Part shown: piece by piece, positions 11,633 through 20,369 of the stretch
How positions within the stretch are numbered: position 1 is the first letter of the stretch
How the letters are laid out: the number at the start of each line of letters is the position of its first letter
Source: Allacma fusca
Taxonomy: Eukaryota > Arthropoda > Collembola > Symphypleona > Sminthuridae
Assembly (NCBI GenBank): GCA_947179485.1
Contig: OX359245.1
Coordinates: 46,177,067 to 46,241,066 of the forward strand
Direction of reading: 5' to 3'
Length of the DNA stretch: 64,000 nucleotides
Position numbers and translations under genes: made by a program
Notes under the pieces: model-generated
Told to the model about the DNA's origin: nothing
Seen by the model: the letters and a program-made list of their open reading frames with translations, nothing else
The model's database searches: none

Positions 11633-14600
11633 TTATGGCCGATAACTGTGATTATTGGTAGGGCGAACTGTTGTGAAGTTGAATAGGTTATCCATAGAAT
11701 GGATATTTTTTCTTGTGCTACGTCTAAATTCTGTATCTGTTCGGGAATAAAAATCTGTGGGTAATATTTGTTGAGATTCCTGTTCCAATAATTGTTGCTG
11801 TGTTCTGCGAACACGTTTATTAGGAATTGTTATAGAGGAGGAATGAGGAATTTCCATAGTTGAATTTTTAGGTGCAGACAACAGTGCTTCTCTATAGGTA
11901 GGTTTGAGAGGCTGCTCATGAATTTCTGGAGGAATTGTAGGAGTTTGTTGAACGGGGAATGGAGGCACGGTATCTCGTAATGGGAATGCATGATTGTCAT
12001 GTAATGGTAATTCTGGATCAAGAATAATGTCCGGCGGACTGGAGGGCTTTTCAGAAATAATTTCAGGAATAGGGTCAGGTTCTGGAGAGTACACGTCTTC
12101 TGTAGATTTAGTGAGGTCTTGAGGAATCTCTGGTAGCTCTGTAAACGGCTCCTGCTCTGGAGGCTCGTACTCATTATTGAGCAGGGATTTAGTGTTGAAC
12201 ACATTAGGGCGTTCATAGAATAGTTTCAGTCTGGAAACGTGAACGGTTAGAGTTTTAACTGTGTTACCAACGGATCCTCTAATAGTATAGTTGACTTCAG
12301 AGGGTTGGTCAATAACAGAAAATGGACCTTTCCATTTCGGGAGTAATTTTGTGCTTGTACCAGGCTGTATGGACGTATGCTGAAGGAGAACGTTATCTCC
12401 GATGTTGTAATGTACTGTTCGTTTAGATTTATTTACGCGTTCAGCGTACGTTTCTCTGTGACGTTTTAAAATTTCGTGGGTAGTTCTCCATAGCGTAGTC
12501 AGGTCTTGGACGTTCCGGTTTTCTGGAATAAAGGTAGGGAATGCATTTCTCAACGGGGTGCGTGCATGAAAACCATGCAGCACATAGAATGGTGTAAAAC
12601 CGTGGGAGCTGTGATGTGTATTATTAAGATGGAATGTAATTGCTGGAATGGCTTGGGGCCAGTCGGCCTTATTTTCCGCTCTGTACATAGCAATGCAATC
12701 ACCTAATGTCTGATGTGATCTCTCAATTAATCCCTGGCTTTGGGGGTGAAATGCCGTTGAGTAGTTCATCTTAAAAGCAAATAGTTGTGAAAGTTCATTG
12801 ATGACCACATTATGAAATTCAGTTCCTTGATCTGACTGTATAATTTGGGGAAGGGAAAAGACTGCAGCGATTTTGTTGAAAATGAATTTGGCTATAGAGG
12901 ACGCATCTGCTGTGGGTACAACTTCAGCTACAAGAAATTTGGTTAAGTAACAAATCGCAGTTATTATATATCGTGGACGTCCTTCTTTGTTGGATAAGGG
13001 CCCCTGGACATCGAGCTGGATTCTCTCGAAAGGCCGAAGGGGAATTGGAATGAATTGAAATTCGCCTGGCTGTTTGTGTCCTCGGGGAGTTTTTCTTTCT
13101 TGACAAAATGTACATGATTGTATAAATTCCTTGATGTCTTTACTCATGGTTCTCCAGTAGTAACTTTGTTGGATTTCTTTCAGAGCTTTGGTATGTCCTG
13201 TGTGGGACACTGGGTTATGGTGACGTTTAATTATATCCGGGACCATGTGATGTGGTATCATGAGTAGGGATTTTCCTCCAAGTTTTTTGTTATGTTTATA
13301 CAAGATGTTGTTGTATAAGGCGTACGTCGAACGTAGTCTCCAATTTGTAGGAAGCTTATTAATTATATCCGTGAGTGCTGGATCTTTTGCTTGTTCCTGT
13401 TGGAGAATACCAATGTCTATGGTATGGACAGAAAGGCATGCTTCCTCGTCTGTCTGTGAGTGGGTGGGTTCTTGGAAGGGATTACGGCTGAGACAATCTG
13501 CGACCTTATGAGTGGTTCCTTTGACATATTTTATTTTTATATCAAAGGGCATCAACAGTAATTGTAAGCGCTGGAGTTTAGGATCTAGATCGTCCTTGCT
13601 TTTGAGAATATAGCATAAAGAGTGGTGGTCAGTTTTGACCGTGAATGGTATGCCAAGTAAATATTCCTTTAATTTCATTACGGACCAAGTTATGGCCAGT
13701 AGTTCTAGAATGCGAATGTGATACTTAACTTCATATTTATTTAGACGTCGGCTGAGGAAGAAAACTGGATGTTCCAAACCATCGGGGTGAAGTTGTGTCA
13801 TGTAGGCACCAAGTCCTTGGTAGGAGGCGTCTGTATATAAAAATGTTTCCTTTTGGGGATCATAGTGTGCCAAGACTGGTTTGCATAATAAGAGATTCTT
13901 CAGTGCTTGAAATGCTTGATCACATTCGTGAGTCCACAGGAACGGGGTGTTCTTTTTTGTGAGTTCTCGTAATGGTGCTGCTATATGTGCAAAATTGGGC
14001 ACAAATCTTCGAAAGAAGTTAGCCATTCCAAGGAAGGACTGGACTGTAGTGATGTTAGTTGGGGCGGGCATCTGCCTTAATCCATTTAAATTGTCATCGT
14101 AGGGTTGAATTCCATAGGCGGTAATTGTGAAACCAAGGAGATTTATTTTTTCGTAACCAAATTTACATTTGGTTGGCTCAAACTTGAGGTTATGCTGGGC
14201 AAAGCGTATGAAGATTTTCCTGAGTTTAGAAATATGCTCGTCAATGGTTCGACTAGCAATGATAATGTCATCAACATATGCTAGAGCGGTATTGTATTTG
14301 AGATCTGCCAGAATAACATCTATCACCCGGCAAAAATGAGAGGGGGAATTGCGTGTTCCAAATGGCATGTCCTTATATTGATACTGTCCATTTCTGGTGA
14401 TGAAGCTGAGTTTTTCTCTGGAGGCGGGTTCCACCGTTATCTGATGGAACCCTGACGCGAGGTCTAGAGTTGAAAAATACTTTTGATTCTGTAGACGACG
14501 AAGAATCTCGTCAATGCTGGGCAGGGGCCAATGCATAGGTTTAGTGATGGCGTTGAGTGATCGGAAATCAATAACCATTCGGGGCTTTCTGATGCCCTGG

Positions 14601-14956
14601 TCATTTGGTTTTTTGAAAACTATGATGACGGGACTGGAGAAAGGCGATGTGGAGGGCTCAATTATGTCATTGTCCAATAATTTTTGCACTTCTGCATCAA
14701 TAATGGCATCTTGGTATGAGGAGGTCTTATAGGGTTTGTGAGCTACGATACTCCCATGTTGTAATTCTACTTGGAAGGGTATTGTTGAGCATTTGCCAAG
14801 CTCGTGGGGATGAAAAGCAAAAGCGCTCCTGTATTCGCTCAACAATGTACGAATTTTGTTGTGGTCCTCTTGATGTAATTCTGGATTGATTTTAAAGGAA
14901 TCTATTTCTTTCTCTAATTGAGAAGTATTGATCGCATTGATATGTATGGGGTTCAT
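11633..14956 (-). CDS. pol: Pol: reverse transcriptase, RNase H and integrase of the gypsy element
   Basis: 1107 codons from ATG 14956. Reverse transcriptase occupies about residues 60-280, with catalytic Asp165 (STLDLASGF) and YVDD at 227-230. RNase H follows with D376 (YTDAS), E418, D443 (TDHHS) and D487 (VADCLS). Integrase has an HHCC zinc region (His580 and His588, Cys615 and Cys618) and a DD35E core: D649, D709, E745, exactly 35 residues between the last two. A GPF-type module (WKGPFSVI) comes after the core, then a Pro/Glu-rich tail of about 200 residues. Every catalytic residue expected is present. The start lies 4 nt past the pro stop and the frame equals that of gag, so pol needs reinitiation or a +1 shift rather than a second -1 shift. 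Confidence 0.95.
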   Translation of the reverse strand: MNPIHINAINTSQLEKEIDSFKINPELHQEDHNKIRTLLSEYRSAFAFHPHELGKCSTIPFQVELQHGSIVAHKPYKTSSYQDAIIDAEVQKLLDNDIIEPSTSPFSSPVIIVFKKPNDQGIRKPRMVIDFRSLNAITKPMHWPLPSIDEILRRLQNQKYFSTLDLASGFHQITVEPASREKLSFITRNGQYQYKDMPFGTRNSPSHFCRVIDVILADLKYNTALAYVDDIIIASRTIDEHISKLRKIFIRFAQHNLKFEPTKCKFGYEKINLLGFTITAYGIQPYDDNLNGLRQMPAPTNITTVQSFLGMANFFRRFVPNFAHIAAPLRELTKKNTPFLWTHECDQAFQALKNLLLCKPVLAHYDPQKETFLYTDASYQGLGAYMTQLHPDGLEHPVFFLSRRLNKYEVKYHIRILELLAITWSVMKLKEYLLGIPFTVKTDHHSLCYILKSKDDLDPKLQRLQLLLMPFDIKIKYVKGTTHKVADCLSRNPFQEPTHSQTDEEACLSVHTIDIGILQQEQAKDPALTDIINKLPTNWRLRSTYALYNNILYKHNKKLGGKSLLMIPHHMVPDIIKRHHNPVSHTGHTKALKEIQQSYYWRTMSKDIKEFIQSCTFCQERKTPRGHKQPGEFQFIPIPLRPFERIQLDVQGPLSNKEGRPRYIITAICYLTKFLVAEVVPTADASSIAKFIFNKIAAVFSLPQIIQSDQGTEFHNVVINELSQLFAFKMNYSTAFHPQSQGLIERSHQTLGDCIAMYRAENKADWPQAIPAITFHLNNTHHSSHGFTPFYVLHGFHARTPLRNAFPTFIPENRNVQDLTTLWRTTHEILKRHRETYAERVNKSKRTVHYNIGDNVLLQHTSIQPGTSTKLLPKWKGPFSVIDQPSEVNYTIRGSVGNTVKTLTVHVSRLKLFYERPNVFNTKSLLNNEYEPPEQEPFTELPEIPQDLTKSTEDVYSPEPDPIPEIISEKPSSPPDIILDPELPLHDNHAFPLRDTVPPFPVQQTPTIPPEIHEQPLKPTYREALLSAPKNSTMEIPHSSSITIPNKRVRRTQQQLLEQESQQILPTDFYSRTDTEFRRSTRKNIHSMDNLFNFTTVRPTNNHSYRP

Positions 14957-14960
14957 GGAA

Positions 14961-16226
14961 TTATCCTGTGTCGAAGGGGGTTAAATTTCCTATACCCAAA
15001 CCATCTGGTAAGGTAATAGTCATAGCAGTAGGATTTGTGAGAAGGAAGAATTTAGAGTCAGGACTGAGTATTGCATGAGGAGCAAGGATATGGAATTGTG
15101 TATGTAGGGAGGCATGAGGTTGGAAATATAAAGGCGAAGTGTGTTCAATGGAGTGAATGGTTGCAATGGTTACATGAGACCTGGGTGAAATGACCTGTGT
15201 TCCATGGACGCGGAGAACATCGTCTTCCATGGTATTGGAAATGCACAGAATAGGAATAGTTGTAATTTTGGACGTTGTAGAAGGTTTAGCTGAGACAGAT
15301 GATATGGGAGTAGGTTCTGTTTGGTGAGTAACTCTGCGGGAGGTAGAAATACGTCGGCGAAGGGGATGGGATGAGCGATGGAAGTAATCCTGGTCTGTGT
15401 CGTCAGAAGACATGTCTGGAGTTGGAGAATATTTTTCTGTAGGCCGTGAATATTTATTCCCATGTTGAGTTTTATTTTTCGTTGTCGTGAGAGTCTGGGT
15501 AGCTTGGTCCTGGAAAGTTGGAAGAGTTTGAGTAGATGTTGAGATTGGAAAAGAGGTCACAGGTGGTGTAGGAGATGCAAACCAAGGGTTGGGCAGGAAG
15601 TTAGCATGCTGGTCTTTGTGATAAGGAGAGTTATGGGACAGGGTTGTTCTGGTTGATAAGTGTTGTATGGTGTCTACTGGAATTTCGCATTGTGCCTTAA
15701 GTGCATTATCGTGTTGTAGGAGCGTATGGATTAACGGAATGTGTCCTGTAAACTTGTTGAAGATGGTATTGTCTTGCGTATTGATGACGAAACCTCCTTT
15801 GGAGTATAGAAAATCTGTTCCCAGGATGCAGCGAATAGCTGTGGAAGGAGCGATGATAAATGGGTGTAGAAATGTAGAGTTGCCTATCTTGATTTTTACA
15901 AGGGCGAGTCCAGTATTGGACATGGTATTTCCGGAGGCATCTATGAGGGTGAGATTGTTGTTTGTGATTTGAGTACCATGAGGTACGTATGAGGGATGTA
16001 TCAAGGAGGCAGCTGCCCCTGTGTCGATAAGACACGGGAGGCTTATTCCGTTTATACTTATAATGATTTTAAGTGAACATGAAAGTGAGTGTACATTGAT
16101 GTGAGTAGTACATTCTGTATTAATGGAAGGAATTATTAGTGGCTGTCTTGTGAGTTTTGGTGGTCTGCAGCTTGTATAGGCAGAAGCTGGCGTCGGGGCA
16201 GGCCTTGTGGAGCCTGCCCGTTGGAG
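14961..16226 (-). CDS. pro: Pro: aspartic protease domain reached by -1 frameshift from gag
   Basis: This frame is -1 relative to gag and is open from at least the slippery site (16232-16226) to a TAA at 14963-14961, about 421 codons. The retropepsin active site reads LPCLIDTGAAAS, with DTG at 16025-16017, followed downstream by the family's I-L-G-x-D motif (CILGTDFLYS). The rest is a Ser/Thr/Pro-rich spacer ending NLTPFDTG. There is no ATG ahead of the active site in a sensible place, which supports expression as a Gag-Pro fusion. The overlap with gag runs from 16226 to the gag stop at 16138-16136. Confidence 0.88.
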   Translation of the reverse strand, partial: LQRAGSTRPAPTPASAYTSCRPPKLTRQPLIIPSINTECTTHINVHSLSCSLKIIISINGISLPCLIDTGAAASLIHPSYVPHGTQITNNNLTLIDASGNTMSNTGLALVKIKIGNSTFLHPFIIAPSTAIRCILGTDFLYSKGGFVINTQDNTIFNKFTGHIPLIHTLLQHDNALKAQCEIPVDTIQHLSTRTTLSHNSPYHKDQHANFLPNPWFASPTPPVTSFPISTSTQTLPTFQDQATQTLTTTKNKTQHGNKYSRPTEKYSPTPDMSSDDTDQDYFHRSSHPLRRRISTSRRVTHQTEPTPISSVSAKPSTTSKITTIPILCISNTMEDDVLRVHGTQVISPRSHVTIATIHSIEHTSPLYFQPHASLHTQFHILAPHAILSPDSKFFLLTNPTAMTITLPDGLGIGNLTPFDTG

Positions 16227-18772
16227 TTTAAAGGCTGGTTCCGTAGTTGCTGTTGTCTTTCTTCACGTCGTCGTTGCATATATTGTGGAAATTGGTGGTA
16301 GTGTATAGCAACTGGCTGTCTGCAACGGTTAGCATGATGGCCTGGACGGGAGCAACGACCGCAAATTTCTGGGGATTGAGAAGCTGGAATTTGAGGTTGA
16401 GTAGGCTGAGTTGGGCAATACCGTGCTGTGTGGCCGGTTTGGTTACACTTGTAACACGTGTAGGTTCGTTGAATGTTAGGACCTAATCCAGGTTGAAAGT
16501 TGTTGTACTGTGAGCGTTGTGGCTGAGCATGTTGTGTTACTGCCATAATTGGAGTTTCTTTCGCTTCCAATTTCTCGATTTTCTCTAGAAGCGTGGCCAG
16601 GGTTTTTTCCAATGATGTAGGAAGGACTGGAGTTGCGAGAGTAACAGCATTATGGTCTGTATGGGGAGTCGTGCATGATTCATAGTCGCGTAAGGCATCC
16701 AAGAGATGATTGAAGTTTTTAATTTTCAGATTTTTGCTGGTTATGAAAATTTTTACCGTAGTGTCGAGTTTTTCCAACAATGTTTTAACTGTGGTGGCCT
16801 CTGGAAATGTGGACCAGTCTGTGCTTGCAGCAGACTTGACTCGTAATACAAACTTGGTTGGCTGTTCATGTGGATATGGGGACATGGATAACGCGTCCAA
16901 TAATTTGCTTTTCCTATCGGGCACATCCCGTTGCATTTTGGTGAGCACAGCATCCCGAAACTGGGCATATGTTTGATGCGAAGTGGACGTGAGATTATAG
17001 AAGTGGGATAAAAAATCTTTGCCTGTTTTTGTGGCATCGGAGAGTTTCCTGTAGACGTAAGACTTTTTCATCTTGTCGTCCGTCTGGAAGGTATTAAAGA
17101 AGTCATCACAGCGTAGGAGAAATTCCGACAATTCTTCGGAGGAAATTTTGGAAGATGGATAGGCTGGTTTGTCGAAAAGAAATCTGGTGTAGTCCATGGT
17201 GGGATTTTTTGTAGGAATAATTGGAGGAATAGGTGGAGGAGTTGGAATAGGAGAAGTGGAACGAGAGGAGGAAGAGCTGTTGGTGGCCGTGGTGAAATGG
17301 AGAGATTCAGAGTGGAGTGACCCTGAATCAGAGTTTGAATCTGAAAGAGGTGGGGGGGTTACGTTAATATTATAGATAGGATTGTCACTGTCGTATGCGG
17401 CGGTGGTGTCAACGTCAGGAATGAGAACAGCGGTATTGTCCTGGGGAGCTGTATGAGAATGATTATTGGTGTGATTGTCTGGATTAGTGACGGGAGCGGA
17501 AAAGATGTCCGGGTAGGATTGAATAGCAATTGAAATAAACTCTTGGTCTAAAAGAAAGAGTCCTTCTTTGTAGGCTTGCTGAGAGGAAAAATGACAGTGG
17601 TTGTGGGTATATTTGAATGTGAGGTTAAATTCCTGTACTAAGCCTAAGTAAGATGCGTAACTGAGAAGTTGGGCAATGTCCTGAGTGGAATTGTGGTCAG
17701 CTTGTAGTCGTGTGGTCCAGGCGAGGATGACAGGCGTGTAGCTGTGTGTTTCGATAACAAAGGTAGGTGTCTTAGTAGTGGACACGGAAGGAGTAGTTGT
17801 TGTGACTGGAGTAGTAGTGACGGTTGGACAAAATTCTTGAGCTAGCAATGAAGTTTGTATGTCCTCGATTTCTTCAATGATGGGTGCAAATTCAGTTGAA
17901 TTAGTCTGCCAAAGTGTAAAGATGCGGAGGATTCGTGCTACAATTTTTGTAAATGTTTCTCTGGTGTTGAGGAAATGACCGTCAGATGTAACTTCTGTGG
18001 TTAACTTGAGATCATACAGCAATTGTTGGTAATGGGAGTACGTAAGGATGCTAGTCCCTGAAGAGTCGATTTCTTGCTTGGTTTTTATGTCGTCCACTAA
18101 TTTCTGGGCTACGTCTTCGAGGAGGTCTCGGGACGTAAAGAGGCGCGATGATGTGGGTTGTGGATGTGGAGCTACGGGTGTGCCCGTGAGTGTATGATTG
18201 TTAGACAAATTAAAGTTTGTACTTACTGATTGAGTTGTAACGAAGATCGAATCGTTATCTGCGGGACCAGAAGAGACAGCGGGAGTGGAAGTCCTACTAG
18301 GGTTGAAACTCGCAAATCCTCCAAGAGGTGTGGTGGGCTCCGGTGTTGGTCCTTCGGTGTCAGTTTCTCCTTCACTTGATGGTACGTGGGTGAGGATGTC
18401 GTCTGGGACAGTCACCACGGTGGTTTCAGGCAGGGTCGTGGTCGAACTGTTTATAGATCGCGGAATTCGGCTAGGATTTTTCCGGATAACTTTTATGTCA
18501 CTCCTATCAACTGGTTGCGGCTCAATGTTGGAGTTAACGTAACGAGGGAGTTTTTGCTTAAACAGTTTGTAAAACTTGTAAAGGTATAGTGCTCTTGTAG
18601 ATGAGAGATGACTATATTTGGCACGTGCACGTATTTGGTCCTCAGAGGTAAGCTCAACGAGAGCAGCTTCACTTAGTAATAGAGCTATATATTTCTGGTT
18701 ATTACAAATGATGAATTCGTGATGGTTATCCAGTTCTACTACTCTAATAAATCTGATGTCGTGAGGTGACAT
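16136..18772 (-). CDS. gag: Gag polyprotein of the gypsy element
   Basis: 878 codons from ATG 18772 (the frame opens slightly earlier, without an ATG). The first 530 or so residues are Ser/Thr/Pro-rich with little order. A capsid-like segment begins near DYTRFLFDKPAYPSSK and contains the helical stretch around SHFYNLTSTSHQTYAQFRDA. Two CCHC knuckles follow near the C-terminus (CYKCNQTGHTARYC and CGRCSRPGHHANRC, both C-x2-C-x4-H-x4-C). The C-terminus is Gln/Arg-rich. Its last 30 codons overlap the protease frame and contain the frameshift signal. The size is large for a gypsy Gag because of the long N-terminal region. Confidence 0.9.
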   Translation of the reverse strand: MSPHDIRFIRVVELDNHHEFIICNNQKYIALLLSEAALVELTSEDQIRARAKYSHLSSTRALYLYKFYKLFKQKLPRYVNSNIEPQPVDRSDIKVIRKNPSRIPRSINSSTTTLPETTVVTVPDDILTHVPSSEGETDTEGPTPEPTTPLGGFASFNPSRTSTPAVSSGPADNDSIFVTTQSVSTNFNLSNNHTLTGTPVAPHPQPTSSRLFTSRDLLEDVAQKLVDDIKTKQEIDSSGTSILTYSHYQQLLYDLKLTTEVTSDGHFLNTRETFTKIVARILRIFTLWQTNSTEFAPIIEEIEDIQTSLLAQEFCPTVTTTPVTTTTPSVSTTKTPTFVIETHSYTPVILAWTTRLQADHNSTQDIAQLLSYASYLGLVQEFNLTFKYTHNHCHFSSQQAYKEGLFLLDQEFISIAIQSYPDIFSAPVTNPDNHTNNHSHTAPQDNTAVLIPDVDTTAAYDSDNPIYNINVTPPPLSDSNSDSGSLHSESLHFTTATNSSSSSRSTSPIPTPPPIPPIIPTKNPTMDYTRFLFDKPAYPSSKISSEELSEFLLRCDDFFNTFQTDDKMKKSYVYRKLSDATKTGKDFLSHFYNLTSTSHQTYAQFRDAVLTKMQRDVPDRKSKLLDALSMSPYPHEQPTKFVLRVKSAASTDWSTFPEATTVKTLLEKLDTTVKIFITSKNLKIKNFNHLLDALRDYESCTTPHTDHNAVTLATPVLPTSLEKTLATLLEKIEKLEAKETPIMAVTQHAQPQRSQYNNFQPGLGPNIQRTYTCYKCNQTGHTARYCPTQPTQPQIPASQSPEICGRCSRPGHHANRCRQPVAIHYHQFPQYMQRRREERQQQLRNQPLNSNGQAPQGLPRRQLLPIQAADHQNSQDSH
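16196..16232 (-). promoter_or_regulatory. -1 programmed ribosomal frameshift signal (gag to pro)
   Basis: On the minus strand, the heptamer TTTAAAC (16232-16226) lies in gag as T TTA AAC, the canonical X XXY YYZ form. A 6-nt spacer TCCAAC (16225-16220) follows. Then comes a perfect 8-bp GC-rich stem, GGGCAGGC (16219-16212) pairing with GCCTGCCC (16203-16196), closing an 8-nt loop. The -1 frame is open and leads straight into the protease. Heptamer, spacing and hairpin together match well-studied -1 frameshift sites. Confidence 0.88.
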
Positions 18773-19000
18773 GTGGCACGGGGAAACTTGAGACAATTTA
18801 TAGAAAAATCTGGCATAGCCTCCGGCGGCGGCTTACGCCACGTAAGATTTGAATTGACAAGGTGGTAGAAAAAATGGAAAATTTGGGCAGAGTTCTGTTT
18901 AGCGGCTGACGTCACAAGTATATTTGCACATAATTTGTCCGAAAAAATAAAATAAGGAGAATAGGCTTATAATTGTCGTACGAACCTTTTTAGTGAGACC
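18773..19000 (-). other. 5' leader of the gypsy element
   Basis: This is non-coding DNA between the primer-binding site and the gag ATG. It would hold packaging signals, but none can be recognised by eye. Confidence 0.5.
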
Positions 19001-19022
19001 TCGAAACCCGCAAACTCCACCA
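19001..19022 (-). promoter_or_regulatory. Primer-binding site
   Basis: This lies directly against the 5' LTR. The plus strand reads TCGAAACCCGCAAACTCC followed by ACCA, which looks like a tRNA 3' end: T-loop residues, a T-stem strand CCCGC, a 7-nt acceptor strand, discriminator A and the CCA end. The element strand therefore begins TGG right after the LTR, as in tRNA-primed elements. About 21 nt could pair, longer than the usual 18 or fewer. I cannot name the isoacceptor. Confidence 0.85.
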
Positions 19023-19576
19023 TGTTAATATAATTATTGTTGTAGTAATTGTAGTTGATGGTTCGTAATGAGGAAATGTTATGAAGAGCCGATCATGGAA
19101 ATAAATAGGGAGATATTCATGGAATTGAGAGTGAGAGATGAGATGATGGGGAAATGTAGACGGTAGAGATTCACTTGCTTTGGAGTGAGGGATTTCGGGC
19201 TTGTGTCTCCAGATAGGGAAAATGAGATGCGTATGTTGTTATAAGGGTTTGTTCTCACGGTATACTTTTATTTTCTTATCGTGCGTGAATGGATACACTG
19301 AGTTGGTCTCACACGCGTTCCCTTGCTCTGCTTGGCTCAAGATTTGACGATGCTCTCCTCATCGTACCTTCGGAGGCACGAAGTTTTATACGGAGGTGAG
19401 CTCACAAGAGCCCACCTCCAATATTTTCTTTTAGTTAAGGTTTGAACCAATAATATTTAGTTAGGGCAAGTACCTAACGCACTTTCATACAAACTTTACA
19501 ATTAGGTAGTATAGTTATGTATGCCGATGTTATTATTACATGTATTAAAAGTTACAAAACTAAATATCGGTTAACA
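19023..19576 (-). repeat. 5' LTR of the gypsy element (promoter LTR)
   Basis: This is 554 bp, with ends TGTTAA...TTAACA. On the minus strand a TATAAAA box lies at 19390-19384, about 187 nt from the outer end, and AATAAA at 19272-19267. This gives a plausible U3-R-U5 order. Immediately downstream lies the tRNA-like primer site. It is identical to the other LTR except at 19421. Confidence 0.93.
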
Positions 19577-20369
19577 ATAGATAGATAGATTTATTCAGTC
19601 GATTTGGCCTCAGCCCTTACAACTTTTGGTGTTAGCTTCGGTTCATTTAGTTATAAAAGTTAAAACAAAAAGAAAAAGTTACAAAATAGATTTAAATTAA
19701 AAGTTAAAAGTTTTGGCTTTGTATTATGAGTACGAGGTAGAAGTTAATTTCTACATCTAGTTTCATTTGCATCTAGTTCCCACTGCTTCAATCCAGAAGG
19801 AGTATATCTGCTATAGCAATTCATCAGCATTTACATGGTTAAAAATACTTTGCACGTAATTTTCTCTTGTGATGTTTTTATTTATACACAGCACTAGTAT
19901 GTATCTGTTCCTAGGTCTTCTGTATTTGTTGCATTCAAACATTACGTGAAAGCAGTCTTCGATAGCGTCAGTGCTGCAGTGATCACATGTCGTTTTCTTG
20001 TTCTTGTTTCCGTTTCTCCATTTTCCCCAGATTGCATTTAGGTTGGTAATTTTATTATTGGTCTACACTCGAGGTTTATCTAGTCTTAGGTTCTGTAAAT
20101 CCAGCTAATCATACCAGGGCGTCAGTAAATCACAATAATAATCAAACTGTATTAACATTTGAAATTAAAATTGAACCAACCGACATAAGCATTATTAACC
20201 GCCCGCACGTTTTATAACATCATGTTATACTTTTGTAGCCATTATCTAGCTAATTTTATGCCAACTGCCATTATAATTTTGCATTGTATGAGCCACCGTA
20301 ACACCTAATAGTGCCATTATAGAGGGAATACCATTATAGCGGGTGCCACTATATGGGAAATTCACTGTA

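Larger units (their letters stand above)
9235..19576 (-). mobile_element. Ty3/gypsy LTR retrotransposon, apparently intact
   Basis: This 10,342-bp element has two 554-bp LTRs, a 4-bp target duplication ATAG (9231-9234 and 19577-19580), a primer-binding site, and gag, pro and pol on the minus strand. The pol order protease, reverse transcriptase, RNase H, integrase is that of Ty3/gypsy (Metaviridae). There is no chromodomain, and no envelope frame is visible in the 1.84 kb between pol and the 3' LTR. Two CCHC knuckles in Gag and no chromodomain would suit the Mag-like side of the superfamily, but I cannot place the clade without a tree. One difference between the LTRs and open frames throughout indicate very recent insertion. 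Confidence 0.95.
9225..20094 (-). mobile_element. 5'-truncated LINE (about 524 bp) interrupted by the gypsy element
   Basis: A perfect 15-bp duplication GTAAATCCAGCTAAT (9210-9224 and 20095-20109) brackets two pieces: 9225-9234 and 19581-20094. The left piece is an ATAG microsatellite, the expected 3' tail of a minus-strand LINE. The right piece encodes, on the minus strand ending at TAG 19811-19813, the C-terminal end of a LINE reverse-transcriptase polyprotein: a C-x2-C...H...C cluster in CDHC...CFHVMFECNKYRR, typical of the tail of ORF2 proteins. An in-frame stop near 20062-20064 limits the readable part to about 85 codons. The insertion was then hit by the gypsy element within its ATAG tail. 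Confidence 0.75.
8695..20367. mobile_element. pogo/mariner-type MITE (about 0.79 kb) carrying two nested insertions
   Basis: The ends are inverted repeats: CAGTGAATTTCCTATATAGT from 8695 and CAGTGAATTTCCCATATAGT read inward from 20367, each bounded by a TA dinucleotide (8693-8694 and 20368-20369). One mismatch appears in about 23 terminal bases. A TA target duplication with CAGT-type ends fits the Tc1/mariner superfamily, pogo/Tigger group. Subtracting the LINE with its target duplication (539 bp) and the gypsy element with its duplication (10,346 bp) leaves about 788 bp of MITE, with extra CACTATATAG motifs near each end and no coding capacity. Confidence 0.78.

Noticed and set aside
11569-11814. 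Short minus-strand frame at the end of pol
   Set aside because: It overlaps the pol C-terminus in another frame and has no features of its own.
15706-16035. 109-codon minus-strand frame over the protease active site
   Set aside because: It lies in the wrong frame. The frame with LIDTGAAAS and ILGTDFL is the protease.
19001-19022. tRNA 3'-end-like sequence, considered as part of a tRNA gene
   Set aside because: There is no cloverleaf upstream, and it abuts the LTR with a CCA end, which nuclear tRNA genes do not encode. It is the primer-binding site.
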